Positions 1 to 8,009 of a stretch of 59,800 nt of DNA are shown piece by piece. The notes under the pieces were generated by a model. It saw only the letters and a program-made list of their open reading frames with translations. It had not been told where the DNA came from and did no database searches. Origin of the DNA: Alicyclobacillus mali (lineage in GTDB: Bacteria; Bacillota; Bacilli; Alicyclobacillales; Alicyclobacillaceae). Location of the stretch: NCBI RefSeq assembly GCF_017329565.1, contig NZ_JAFMTT010000018.1; one strand, written 5' to 3'. The translations under genes were made by a program, and so were the position numbers. The stretch's first letter is position 1; each line of letters opens with the position of its first letter.

Positions 1-144
1 CCCCCCACAAAAACCCCCCCCCCCCCCCCACAACAACAATATTACACCCCGCGCCTTTATTTTTTTTTTTTATCAACCCCCCCCCCCCCCCCGCCGGGGG
101 GGGGGCCCCCCCCCCCCCCCCCCCCCCCACCGCACCCGCGCCGT
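1..144. other. Low-complexity contig end, probably artefactual
   Basis: Long runs of C, G, T and A with almost no mixed sequence, unlike the rest of the window. No ORF or RNA can be read in it. The stop of lysS lies directly after it. This looks like a badly resolved assembly end; in B. subtilis an rRNA operon follows lysS, which would explain a contig break here (inference). Confidence 0.8.
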
Positions 145-1632
145 TCAGTCCTCCTGCCGCTCGCGCATGAGCGGGAAGAGCAGGACGTCGCGGATGGAGG
201 GCTGGCCGGTCAGCAGCATCACCAGCCGATCAATGCCGACGCCAAGCCCACCCGTGGGCGGCATGCCGTGTTCGAGCGCGGTCAGGAAGTCCTCGTCGAG
301 CGCCTGCGCCTCCTCGTTGCCGGCTTCCTTCTCGCGGAGCTGCGCGAGGAAGCGCTCGCGCTGATCGATGGGATCGTTCAGCTCGCTGAAGGCGTTGGCA
401 TGCTCGCGGCCGACGATGAACAGCTCGAAACGATCGGTAAAGCGGGGATCTTCGGCGTTCTTCTTGGCGAGCGGCGAGATCTCGACCGGGTGGCCGTACA
501 CGAACGTCGGCTGAATGAGCTTGTCCTCGACGCGCTGCTCAAAGAACTCGTTCAGGATGTGGCCGTACGTCATGTGCGGCTCAATCTTCACGCCGTGCTC
601 CGCCGCCAGGCGCCGCGCCTCCTCGTCCGAGGTCACGCGGCGAAAATCGACGCCCGTGTGCTCCAGGACGAGATCGGCGATGTGCGCGCGCTTGAACGGC
701 GACTCGAGGTCCACGACGTGATCGCCGTAGGAAATGTGCAGCTTGCCGATCACGGCCTTGGCCGCGTGGCGCACCATGTTCTCGGTGAGATCCATGATGT
801 CGTGGAAGTCTGCGTACGCCTGGTACAGCTCGAGCATGGTGAACTCGGGATTGTGGCGCGTCGAGACGCCCTCGTTCCTGTACACGCGGCCAATTTCGTA
901 GACGCGCTCGAGGCCGCCGACGATGAGCCGCTTCAGGTGCAGCTCGATGGCGATGCGTAGGTACAGGTCCATGTCGAGCGCGTTGTGGTGCGTGATGAAC
1001 GGGCGCGCGTGGGCGCCGCTCGCCACGGTGTGGAGCGTCGGCGTCTCGACCTCGAGGAAGCCCTGGCCGTCCAGGAAGCGGCGGATCTCCTGGATGATGC
1101 GGGAGCGAGCGATGAAGATCTCGCGCACGTCCGGATTGACGATGAGATCGAGGTACCGCTGGCGGTAGCGGGTCTCGACGTCTTTGAGCCCGTGCCACTT
1201 CTCGGGCAGGGGGCGAAGCGACTTGGTGAGAAACGTCACCTGCTCGGCGAGCACGGTGATCTCGCCGCGGTTGGTGCGGAAGACCGTGCCCTCGACGCCG
1301 AGGATGTCGCCGAGGTCCACGAGGTGCTGGAACATGTCGTACGCCTCGGGGCCAAGGACGTCGTACTTGGCGTAGATCTGGATGTTGCCGGTGACGTCGT
1401 TCAGCACGGCGAAGGTGGCCTTGCCGTGGCCGCGGCGGGCCACCATGCGCCCGGCGATGCGCACGCGAAGGTTTTCGCGCTCAAGCTCCTCTTGGCTCTT
1501 GCCCTCGCCGAAGCGGTGGATGTCGGCCGCGTGGTGCGTGATCTCGTAGCGGCCGCCGAACGGATCGATGCCGCGCTGGCGCAGGGCGCTCATCTTCTCC
1601 AGGCGATTTTGAATCAGCTCTTGCTCTTCCAA
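145..1632 (-). CDS. lysS: Lysyl-tRNA synthetase, class II
   Basis: Charges tRNA-Lys with lysine in the cytoplasm. The 495 residues match the usual length of bacterial LysS. An N-terminal OB-fold anticodon-binding domain (about residues 50-150) is followed by the class II catalytic core. Motif 2 is seen around RVYRNEGVSTRHNPEF and motif 3 around GLGVGIDRLVMLL near the C-terminus. The start is a TTG, chosen because GAGGAG lies 9 bases upstream. A sigma-A-like promoter lies in the gap to greA, so lysS is probably its own unit at the end of the folate/greA cluster. Its position downstream of folK/yazB matches B. subtilis, although dusB is absent and greA takes its place. Confidence 0.97.
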   Translation of the reverse strand: MEEQELIQNRLEKMSALRQRGIDPFGGRYEITHHAADIHRFGEGKSQEELERENLRVRIAGRMVARRGHGKATFAVLNDVTGNIQIYAKYDVLGPEAYDMFQHLVDLGDILGVEGTVFRTNRGEITVLAEQVTFLTKSLRPLPEKWHGLKDVETRYRQRYLDLIVNPDVREIFIARSRIIQEIRRFLDGQGFLEVETPTLHTVASGAHARPFITHHNALDMDLYLRIAIELHLKRLIVGGLERVYEIGRVYRNEGVSTRHNPEFTMLELYQAYADFHDIMDLTENMVRHAAKAVIGKLHISYGDHVVDLESPFKRAHIADLVLEHTGVDFRRVTSDEEARRLAAEHGVKIEPHMTYGHILNEFFEQRVEDKLIQPTFVYGHPVEISPLAKKNAEDPRFTDRFELFIVGREHANAFSELNDPIDQRERFLAQLREKEAGNEEAQALDEDFLTALEHGMPPTGGLGVGIDRLVMLLTGQPSIRDVLLFPLMRERQED

Positions 1633-1680
1633 ACCGACACGCTCCTCAGGAAAGTTGACCGGAATGATGACCCGGCGCTT

Positions 1681-1710
1681 CTTGTATCATCATTGGACAA
1701 AACGTTGCAA
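1681..1710 (-). promoter_or_regulatory. Possible sigma-A promoter of lysS
   Basis: On the minus strand TTGCAA is followed after 18 bases by TACAAG. It lies about 50 bases upstream of the lysS TTG start and downstream of a greA terminator-like hairpin. The -10 box is imperfect. Confidence 0.35.
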
Positions 1711-1794
1711 GTTGCAAACCGAAGGCGCGCGAACGCCTCCGCCCCTGCCGGCGCGCGGACAGCGGGCGATCTCGCCCGACCTCCGGCAGACATG

Positions 1795-1821
1795 CAAAGG
1801 ACGAGGCTCAGGGCCTCGTCC
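1795..1821 (-). terminator. Terminator-like hairpin after greA
   Basis: A 9-bp perfect stem (GGACGAGGC / GCCTCGTCC) with a 5-base loop, followed on the minus strand by TTTGC. The T-run is short, so termination efficiency is uncertain. It sits between the greA stop and the lysS promoter. Confidence 0.5.
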
Positions 1822-1866
1822 GCAAAACCGAATGCCAAAAGTCGGGCGCGCTGTCGCGGAATACGC

Positions 1867-2343
1867 TTACCGCTTAATCTCGAGGATTTTGAACTTAATG
1901 ACGCCTGCGGGCACGTTCACCTCGACGGTCGAGCCAATCTGCTTGCCGAGCAGCGCCTTGCCCACGGGCGACTCGTTCGAGATTTTGTTCTCCGCAGGGT
2001 TGGCCTCGGCGGAGCCGACGATGGTGTACTCCACTTCCTCGTCCAGATCCAGATCCAACACCTTGACCGTCGATCCGATGCTGACGACGTTTGTGTCGAC
2101 CTCGTCCTCGTTGATGACGCGCGCGTTGCGCAGCTGCTTCTCGAGGGTCATGATGCGGCCTTCGATGAACGCCTGCTCGTTCTTCGCGTCCTCGTACTCA
2201 GAATTCTCACTAATATCTCCGTAACTAATGGCAACCTTAATGCGCTCCGCAACCTCGCGCCGCTTGACGCTCTTCAGGAGCTCCAACTCCTCCTCGAGCT
2301 TGCGCAGGCCCTCGGGCGTGAGCAACACTTCTTTATCTGCCAT
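1867..2343 (-). CDS. greA: Transcription elongation factor GreA
   Basis: Rescues backtracked RNA polymerase by stimulating transcript cleavage through the secondary channel. The 158-residue length from the chosen ATG (start MADKEVLLTPEG) is the family norm. The N-terminal coiled coil spans about residues 10-75 and carries the acidic tip region; the C-terminal globular domain includes the typical GKALLGKQIGSTVEV segment. A longer frame runs upstream, but the ATG at 2343 has AAAGGAGAG 7-8 bases before it. A perfect sigma-A promoter lies 150 bases upstream, inside the end of the preceding HTH gene, so greA has its own strong transcription start. Confidence 0.97.
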   Translation of the reverse strand: MADKEVLLTPEGLRKLEEELELLKSVKRREVAERIKVAISYGDISENSEYEDAKNEQAFIEGRIMTLEKQLRNARVINEDEVDTNVVSIGSTVKVLDLDLDEEVEYTIVGSAEANPAENKISNESPVGKALLGKQIGSTVEVNVPAGVIKFKILEIKR

Positions 2344-2490
2344 GGCTGTCTCTCCTTTGCTCCCAGTCGGTGCTTCAAGGCTCCGGAATAGCGAGAAGCG
2401 TGCATGCCATCGCTGGCAGCACGCGCGCTGTGAGCCATCCAAGATACCATTTTACGGAAAAAGGAATCGTCACTCGCGGATCTATGCGCC

Positions 2491-2519
2491 ATTATAGAGA
2501 GGGCCCCACAGATTGTCAA
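2491..2519 (-). promoter_or_regulatory. Perfect-consensus sigma-A promoter of greA
   Basis: Minus strand TTGACA, 17-base spacer, TATAAT. All 12 box positions match the sigma-A consensus. The -35 overlaps the last codons of the upstream HTH gene. The predicted leader is about 140 nt; I see no riboswitch-like fold in it by eye. Confidence 0.85.
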
Positions 2520-2962
2520 CGTACCATTGCCGCGTCCTGCCGGGGCTCTGCCGACTCAGGCAAGCCGTCCGCGGCATCACCTTCTGCGGCGCTCAAGTGG
2601 CCTTCAGTCTCGGGGTTTGCGGCTGAATCGCTGGCACCTCGCGCCGCGCGGACGCCAGGCGCCAGGCCCACGCCCGGGTCACACTGGCGGGCATCGGCCG
2701 CCAAGCCCGCATCGCCTGCCGCGTCTCGCGCTTCGGCAGCCTCGGGCTCGGCCTGCCAGGCCGGTCCGCACAGCTCCCACGCATCGACGGAGAGCGCGCT
2801 GGCGATGGCGTGCACGAGATGCTCCGTCGGTTGCCGCGTGCCTCGCTCAATGCCGCCGATGGTGGCGAGGCTCACGCCGAGGGCGCGGGCGAGATCGGCC
2901 TGGGTCATCTGCTTCAGTTTGCGAAAGGCGCGCAGCCGCCTACCAAAAGCGTCCAACCTCAT
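2516..2962 (-). CDS. XRE-family HTH protein (YazB-like) with acidic tail
   Basis: Residues about 5-60 form a clear XRE helix-turn-helix (LKQMTQADLARALGVS followed by TIGGIERGTRQPT). It sits directly after folK, as yazB does in B. subtilis, so it is probably the YazB orthologue; its target is unknown. At 148 residues it is about twice the size of B. subtilis YazB. The extra part (about 70-148) is Ala/Glu/Asp-rich, low in complexity and probably disordered. The start overlaps the end of folK by 23 bases, so the two are translationally linked. A TTG at the third codon is an alternative start. Confidence 0.75.
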   Translation of the reverse strand: MRLDAFGRRLRAFRKLKQMTQADLARALGVSLATIGGIERGTRQPTEHLVHAIASALSVDAWELCGPAWQAEPEAAEARDAAGDAGLAADARQCDPGVGLAPGVRAARGASDSAANPETEGHLSAAEGDAADGLPESAEPRQDAAMVR

Positions 2963-3440
2963 GCACCTCGTCTTTCTGGCGAAGGCGCGCCGCGAGATCC
3001 GCCCACGTCTCGCCCGTCGGGGCGAGGCGGTCGGGGTTCAGATCCGCGAGCGGCACCATGACAAACGCCCGCTGCCACATGCGCGGGTGCGGCAGCGTGA
3101 GTTCCGGCTCGTCGAGCACAAGATCGTCGTACAGGAGCAGGTCGAGATCGAGCGTGCGCGGGCCGAAGCGGATCTCGCGCGTGCGCCCGGCCCTCCGCTC
3201 GATGGCGAGCAGCGCGCGCAGGAGCTCGTGCGCCGAAAGCGGCGTGCGCAGGTGGACGGCGAGGTTCAGGAAATCGCCCTGATCCAGGTAGCCCACAGGC
3301 GCGGTCTCGTACACGTTCGACACGCCCGCGATCTCGCCAAGCGCCTTGAGCCCCTCGATGCCAAAGCCGAGGTGAACGATGCGCCTGCCGACGTTCGATC
3401 CGGCCCCGATGTACGCGTCATGAAGCGAAGGATCCGCCAT
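2940..3440 (-). CDS. folK: HPPK, 2-amino-4-hydroxy-6-hydroxymethyldihydropteridine pyrophosphokinase
   Basis: Transfers pyrophosphate from ATP to 6-hydroxymethyl-dihydropterin, the step before dihydropteroate synthase. It has 166 residues, the usual size. Family signatures seen: the N-terminal GAGSNVG, the NLAV segment and the signature RFGPRTLDLDLLLYD, which carries the Mg-binding aspartates. The start codon lies inside the end of folP (23-base overlap). In B. subtilis folB lies between folP and folK; here the two overlap directly and folB is missing from this locus. Confidence 0.95.
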   Translation of the reverse strand: MADPSLHDAYIGAGSNVGRRIVHLGFGIEGLKALGEIAGVSNVYETAPVGYLDQGDFLNLAVHLRTPLSAHELLRALLAIERRAGRTREIRFGPRTLDLDLLLYDDLVLDEPELTLPHPRMWQRAFVMVPLADLNPDRLAPTGETWADLAARLRQKDEVHEVGRFW

Positions 3441-4206
3441 GCGCCAAAATCGCCTCCATCATCCGTACCACGCGCACCGAATCGCGCACGTCGTGGACGC
3501 GCACGATGTCCACGCCCGCCATGCACGCGTGCGCCACGACTGCGAGCGATCCGGCGAGCCGCTCGCCCACCGGCACGTCGCCGAGCGCGTGGCCGACGAC
3601 CCGCTTGCGGCTCGCGCCGACGAGCACCGGATGGCCGAGCGCCTGAAAGCGGCCGATCTCGGCGAGGCAGGCGAGATCCTGCTCACGCGTCTTGCCGAAG
3701 CCGATGCCGGGATCGACGAGGATGTCTCGCGCGGGCACGCCTTCTTCGAGGAGCCGCGCGAGTGGGCGGCGGAGTTCCTCTACCATGGCGGCCACGGGAA
3801 GCCCGGGCAGCACCTCGCGGCGAGTGTGCATGAGCACGTAGCGCAGGCCATGACGGCGCACGACGGCAGGCATGTCCACATCCTGCAGCATGGACACGTC
3901 GTTCACGATGGCGATGCCATACTGCGCGGCCCTGCGCGCGGTCTCGGCGTGGTACGTGTCGATGGAGATGGGCACCTTGAGCCGCCCCGCCAGGCGCGCC
4001 AACACCGGTTCCAAGCGGCGCCATTCCTCGTCCGGCGAGAGCGGCGTGTGCCCGGGCCGCGTGCTCTCGGCGCCGATGTCGATGATACCAGCGCCCTCCT
4101 CCTCCATCTCCAGCGCGCGCGCCACGGCCGCCTCCGGATCCAGGTACCGGCCGCCGTCCGAGAACGAATCCGGCGTCACGTTCAGAATCCCCATGACCAC
4201 CGTCAC
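3418..4206 (-). CDS. folP: Dihydropteroate synthase
   Basis: Condenses p-aminobenzoate with hydroxymethyl-dihydropterin diphosphate; the sulfonamide target. The TIM-barrel signatures are present: MGILNVTPDSFSDGG at the N-terminus, the DIGAESTRPG pterin site, ISIDTYHAE, and GASRKR followed by a basic loop near the C-terminus. The frame stays open far upstream, but that part is antisense-frame shadow of hslO. I chose the GTG at 4206, which overlaps the hslO TGA (GTGA), giving 262 residues. An ATG four codons later is the alternative. It forms a tightly coupled hslO-folP-folK-yazB string. Confidence 0.95.
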   Translation of the reverse strand: MTVVMGILNVTPDSFSDGGRYLDPEAAVARALEMEEEGAGIIDIGAESTRPGHTPLSPDEEWRRLEPVLARLAGRLKVPISIDTYHAETARRAAQYGIAIVNDVSMLQDVDMPAVVRRHGLRYVLMHTRREVLPGLPVAAMVEELRRPLARLLEEGVPARDILVDPGIGFGKTREQDLACLAEIGRFQALGHPVLVGASRKRVVGHALGDVPVGERLAGSLAVVAHACMAGVDIVRVHDVRDSVRVVRMMEAILAHGGSFAS

Positions 4207-5096
4207 GGCGCGCCCACCCCCTGCCGCTCGATCTCGGCAATCATCTCGTCGAGCTCCTCTCGCCCGAACGTGTAGACGTTGCCGCAGAAGTGGCACGTGA
4301 GCTCGGCCTGGCCCTGCTCGTCGCGCATGGACCGCAACTCCTTGGCGCCGAGGCTCAGCAACACGTCGCGCAAGCGGGGATAGCTGCACTTGCAGTGGAA
4401 GCGCACGTCCTGCATGGCTAGGATATGCGCGTCCGGGAACAGCTTGAACAAAAGCGCGTCCGCAGCCGGGGACTTCTCCAAAAAGCCCGTGACACTCGGC
4501 ACCTCCGCCAGGCGCTCTTCCACGAACGCGGCGTCCTCCTCCGTATGCCCAGGCATGAGCTGAATCAGGAATCCGCCCGCCACGATGGGCACGTTGTCCG
4601 TGCCGACGAGGACGCCCGCGCCCACCGCGGACGGCGTCTGCTCCGACGTGACGAAGTAATAGGTGAAGTCGTCCGCAATCTCGCCCGAGACGAGCTCGCT
4701 CGACGACGTGTAGTATGATCTCAGTCCCGTGTCCCGCACCACGTACAGGTGCCCCCGCCCGATGGCGCCGCCCACGTCCAGCTTGCCCTGGCTGTTGGGC
4801 GGCAGGTGCACGTGCGGGTTGCCGGGATAGCCGCGCACATCGCCCGACGGCAGCGCCTCCACCACCAGGTAGCCAATCGGACCGTCGCCTTCAATCTTGA
4901 CCGTGACGGACTCGTGATTCTTGAGCAGCATCGCCATCATCGCGGCGATGGACGCCGTGCGGCCGAGCGCCGCCGTGACCACCGGCCAGGTTTGGTGGCG
5001 CCTCGCGAGCTCGCGCACGAGCTCGGTGGTGTGGCAGGTGAGGATCCGCACGCGCCCCTCCCGCGCGATGGCGCGGATCACGCGGTCTTTCGACAT
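4203..5096 (-). CDS. hslO: Hsp33 redox-regulated chaperone
   Basis: Cytoplasmic holdase activated by oxidation. The C-terminal zinc-binding Cys switch is visible as CKC (in FHCKCSYPRL) and CHFC (in LTCHFCGN), the expected CxC...CxxC set. Length is 297 residues from the ATG at 5096, chosen because GGGGGA lies 6 bases upstream; an ATG two codons earlier is too close to it. In B. subtilis hslO follows ftsH and coaX. Here an HD-GYP gene and the lipoprotein island separate it from ftsH, and coaX is absent. Its stop overlaps the folP start. Confidence 0.96.
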   Translation of the reverse strand: MSKDRVIRAIAREGRVRILTCHTTELVRELARRHQTWPVVTAALGRTASIAAMMAMLLKNHESVTVKIEGDGPIGYLVVEALPSGDVRGYPGNPHVHLPPNSQGKLDVGGAIGRGHLYVVRDTGLRSYYTSSSELVSGEIADDFTYYFVTSEQTPSAVGAGVLVGTDNVPIVAGGFLIQLMPGHTEEDAAFVEERLAEVPSVTGFLEKSPAADALLFKLFPDAHILAMQDVRFHCKCSYPRLRDVLLSLGAKELRSMRDEQGQAELTCHFCGNVYTFGREELDEMIAEIERQGVGAP

Positions 5097-5141
5097 GTCC
5101 ATTCCCCCTGCGCGGCGGGCTCGCAGTCCCGCCGCCTTGTC

Positions 5142-6224
5142 TCACGCCTCGCAGGTCGCAATGTGCACGTCCCGCGCATTGGCGAGATCGATCTCATACG
5201 GTTCCACCGGGCGCCCATCCGCATCCTCAATGACGCGCACGATGGGATACTGCCGGTTGTGCGCCGACGGCACCACCACGACGCCCAGCGTCCCGTCCGA
5301 CAACCGCACGGACATGCCGAGCGGATACAGGGACACCGTGGCAAGGAACGCCTCCATGACGCGTTTTGGCAGCTTGCCCTGCGCCGCGTCGTTCTCCAGG
5401 ATGGCAAGGGCGTCGTGCGGCAGGAACGCCCTGCGGTAGACGCGGTTGGCGGTGAGCGCCTCGTAGACGTCCGCGACCATCGCCACCTGGCTGAACAGGT
5501 GAATGTCCCTGCCCACCAAGCGGTCAGGATAGCCGGTTCCGTCCAGCCGCTCGTGATGCTGGAGGGCGATCACGGCCGATCTCGCCGAGATATCGCCCTG
5601 CTTCATCAGAATATCGTACCCGATGCGCGCGTGCTGCTGAATGATGCGAAACTCCTCGTCCGTGAGCCGCCCCGGTTTCTGCAGAATCTTTCGATCCAAT
5701 CGCAGCTTGCCGACGTCGTGTAGGAGCGTGCCAATGCCGAGATCGACGAGATCGTGTCGGTTCAGGCCAAGCCTCAGGCCGAGCGTCACCGCGTAAAACA
5801 TCACGTTGACCGAGTGGTGGAAGAGTTCTCCGTCCTGCACGTACACGGTGCTCAGCTGATCCGCAGCCGCCCCCGTGGACCGGAGTTCGTCGATCACGTC
5901 CTCCACCACCGGCGTAAACATCTTCCGAATCTGAAACGCCCGCACGTGCGGCGCAAATTGGGTGACCGCGAGTTCATGCAATGTGTCGTATGTCATGCCG
6001 AACAGGCGAACCTTGGTGTCTTCCCGCACCACTTCTCGGACCACGATGTCCTCCGTGGCGCTGTCCTCGATGCACACCGCCCGCACACCGAGTTCGATGA
6101 GGCGGCGGATCAAGTTTTCGGTCAAGATCACGCCTCGCGCCAGCAGGGTGCGGCCCCGCTTGTCCGGCACGCGTTGTGCCAAAATGGAATTCGGTTTTAC
6201 GTACTGTGTGGCCACCCACCTCAC
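5142..6224 (-). CDS. HD-GYP domain phosphodiesterase
   Basis: Probable cyclic-di-nucleotide (c-di-GMP type) phosphodiesterase. The HD-GYP catalytic set is intact: LLHDVGKL, QHARIGYDIL, ALQHHERLDGTGYP and the later VADVYEALTANRVYR. The N-terminal ~130 residues are not a recognisable receiver or membrane domain; the protein appears soluble. The GTG at 6224 was chosen because GGAGGG lies about 10 bases upstream; an ATG at 6233 and one at 6278 are possible but lie too near or before that site. It is divergent from the lipoprotein island, with about 240 bases between. It has no counterpart at this place in B. subtilis. Substrate is inferred from the family. Confidence 0.85.
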   Translation of the reverse strand: MRWVATQYVKPNSILAQRVPDKRGRTLLARGVILTENLIRRLIELGVRAVCIEDSATEDIVVREVVREDTKVRLFGMTYDTLHELAVTQFAPHVRAFQIRKMFTPVVEDVIDELRSTGAAADQLSTVYVQDGELFHHSVNVMFYAVTLGLRLGLNRHDLVDLGIGTLLHDVGKLRLDRKILQKPGRLTDEEFRIIQQHARIGYDILMKQGDISARSAVIALQHHERLDGTGYPDRLVGRDIHLFSQVAMVADVYEALTANRVYRRAFLPHDALAILENDAAQGKLPKRVMEAFLATVSLYPLGMSVRLSDGTLGVVVVPSAHNRQYPIVRVIEDADGRPVEPYEIDLANARDVHIATCEA

Positions 6225-6422
6225 GGGGCGCATCCCTCCGCATGTCCTATCCCTGTTGAGCAAACACCCTATCTTCATTCAAGGCGAGGTGCCCCAGATC
6301 CTGCTGCCCGCTCACACATTTCACCGCAGCGCAGCGTCAGCAGGGGGCACTCAGGCCAGTTTAGTGCTATCACTTTGCTAGCACCAAATGGGTCTGAAGA
6401 CTCATGTGAGGTGTGTGTGGGG

Positions 6423-6445
6423 GATGTATAAACGACATATACATC
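6423..6445. promoter_or_regulatory. Perfect inverted repeat upstream of the lipoprotein island
   Basis: GATGTATA, 7 bases, TATACATC: an 8-bp perfect dyad. It lies about 20 bases before the ribosome site of the ORF at 6468 and downstream of a 21-base block at 6386-6406 that recurs at 7932-7952. An eroded version of the dyad follows that second block. The position fits an operator; the protein that binds is unknown. Confidence 0.5.
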
Positions 6446-6467
6446 CGCGCAAAGGGGGACAATTGTC

Positions 6468-6811
6468 ATGCACGGCCGACGGTTTCTGCGCCTCAGTCGT
6501 ACCGCACAAATCCTATTTGTCGGTTTGTCTGTCACATGCGCATGCACTTCACGGTTGCCTATGGAGCGGTGACTCCACTTGACTCGAACCCAACATGCTA
6601 TGGAGAAAACACCGGTTTCCAAATATCTGTTCCGAGCAATCGAAAATATGAAATCATGTGGCGGAACGACTATTTATGCAGAAACGTCCACCAACAAGAA
6701 TATGTCGTAAACCACCCAGGTGGCAGCTGGCCCGTAGGCTCTCCAGTCGCGTGTACAGCTTATAGATGGAAACAATTTGAATATTCACATCAGGATGTGA
6801 CGGACTCATGA
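6468..6811 (+). pseudogene. Small secreted or lipoprotein ORF, frame-shifted
   Basis: The ATG at 6468 has a good ribosome site (AAAGGGGGAC, 9 bases upstream) and encodes a signal-peptide-like start (basic residues, then ILFVGLSVTCAC, a possible lipobox), but hits TGA at 6572 after 34 codons. A second frame covers roughly 6536-6811. It reads like a real protein (about 90 residues, three Cys, GFQISVPSNRKYEI) but has no ribosome site of its own. Its TGA overlaps the ATG of the next lipoprotein gene (ATGA at 6808), which argues that this frame is or was translated. The simplest reading is one gene broken by a single-base shift near 6555-6570. A sequencing error or two overlapping ORFs are alternatives. 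No family recognised. Confidence 0.5.
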
Positions 6812-7674
6812 CACGCTCATCCAGACTCGTCACCTTCACCTCGCTTGCGGCTTTGGTAACCGGACTGGCTACGGGTTGCGGGCACCCGAGCGGGCCGACG
6901 GATCGATGGACCATCTTCAACAAGTGGCTGTATTCTGTGGTGACAGGCCCCGACCAGACCATCACGATTCAGGCGAATATCACGAACCCTTACCGAAAAG
7001 AACGGCTTCCGCTGCAAGGTGCAGAGCTGCATGCAAATGCGCTCAAACCCGTCGCGCCAGTACACATCCAGACGAGCGAAAGTCAAGTCGTATTCCAATA
7101 TGCACTCCTTTGGAACGTCCGCATTGCCGGCACGTATCAAGGGGATCCGGTCGGCGTCACCGTTCGTCTTGCGACGGGAAACCAGTCCTTTGTTCTCGGT
7201 AAAGCGTATACCCGCGTCGTCGAGCACCCCGTCGATTGGCTCGCGCTCCCCTACTTGCCTGGCGGAGAAGCAGGACAGCCCGACTACCTGACGGGGCCGC
7301 ACGATTTTGGCTTTCGATTTGCGAATCATTCGAACGTCCCGGTGCGCTTCATGGGTCTAGAAACAGCCGGAGGGTTTCAGTTTTCAAAGGTTGGCTATGT
7401 GATGAACAGCAAGGACGTTCCAGGTGGCTATCCAAAGGATGCGAGACCGCTCACAAGCGCCGGTGTCGTTATCCCGCCGCACGCTACCTGCAACGTGTAT
7501 GCGGAGTTCAAACAACCGAGTGGGTACTTGAATGAGTTGATCCAGGTGGCAGCCGTGCTCGAGAGAGGCGGTGTCCGCGGCGAGGAGATCGTGGGTACAG
7601 GGATGTACACGCTGAACTACTTCCTGAACGCAGATCCATCCGCGTACTATCCCGCGCTCAACGTGACGAAATGA
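6808..7674 (+). CDS. Lipoprotein of unknown function, paralogue A
   Basis: 288 residues. A signal peptide with lipobox LATG-Cys24 predicts a lipid-anchored protein on the outer face of the membrane. No known domain recognised. The mature part starts with DRWTIFNKWLYSVVT and is rich in beta-type, alternating hydrophobic sequence; the most conserved region is near the C-terminus (GGYPKDARPLT, CNVYAEF, RGEEIVG). It is clearly paralogous to the protein at 10847 and the pseudogene at 8010; over the last ~85 residues roughly 70% are identical to the 10847 copy by eye. The ATG overlaps the stop of the preceding small ORF, so translation is probably coupled. GC is lower than in the flanking core genes. 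Confidence 0.8.
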   Translation: MTRSSRLVTFTSLAALVTGLATGCGHPSGPTDRWTIFNKWLYSVVTGPDQTITIQANITNPYRKERLPLQGAELHANALKPVAPVHIQTSESQVVFQYALLWNVRIAGTYQGDPVGVTVRLATGNQSFVLGKAYTRVVEHPVDWLALPYLPGGEAGQPDYLTGPHDFGFRFANHSNVPVRFMGLETAGGFQFSKVGYVMNSKDVPGGYPKDARPLTSAGVVIPPHATCNVYAEFKQPSGYLNELIQVAAVLERGGVRGEEIVGTGMYTLNYFLNADPSAYYPALNVTK

Positions 7675-7786
7675 GCGCAAGGCGACGGCACGCGGACCGA
7701 CTGGCAGGCCACATGCCCCGACCGGCCGCAGCGTGCCCTTTGTCGACCATCAGGCTCCGCGCCATATCGGCGCGTTGTCCTGCCTC

Positions 7787-7831
7787 AAAAAGGAACAGCG
7801 GGATGCCGCCACCTCCCTGGCGCATCCCGCT
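7787..7831 (-). terminator. Relict copy of the ftsH terminator
   Basis: Stem GCGGGATGC / GCATCCCGC with a T-run on the minus side, the same hairpin as at 11813-11859. Here no intact minus-strand gene precedes it, so it is a relic, although it may still stop stray transcription. Confidence 0.7.
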
Positions 7832-7855
7832 TCTGCTTTTCGCCCTTGCACGCAT

Positions 7856-7894
7856 TCACCGATACCGCTCCGGAATCTCCTGAAATACCTCCAG
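7856..7894 (-). pseudogene. Remnant of the ftsH 3' end
   Basis: Minus-strand reading gives LEVFQEIPERYR then stop; the real ftsH ends EEVKEILERYR then stop. It lies the same distance after a copy of the ftsH terminator. Only about a dozen codons are recognisable; weaker similarity may extend a little further. Confidence 0.75.
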
Positions 7895-8009
7895 TCCACG
7901 CATCCCCGCATGTTACCCGATGCCCAGCGCAAAATGGGCCCGAAGACTCATGCGCGGCACACGAGCGAAGTGTATAACACACATAAAGGTTCAGATAAGG
8001 CGAGGCCGC

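Larger units (their letters stand above)
7675..7894. repeat. Duplicated flank, copy 1 (of 11705-11920)
   Basis: The sequence after lipoprotein A nearly matches, over about 170 bases, the sequence after lipoprotein B, including the ftsH terminator hairpin, and continues into a remnant of the 3' end of ftsH. This shows a segmental duplication of the lipoprotein/ftsH junction. Confidence 0.85.

Noticed and set aside
2344..2490. Riboswitch in the greA leader
   Set aside because: The leader is long enough but no conserved fold or terminator/anti-terminator pair is visible by eye.
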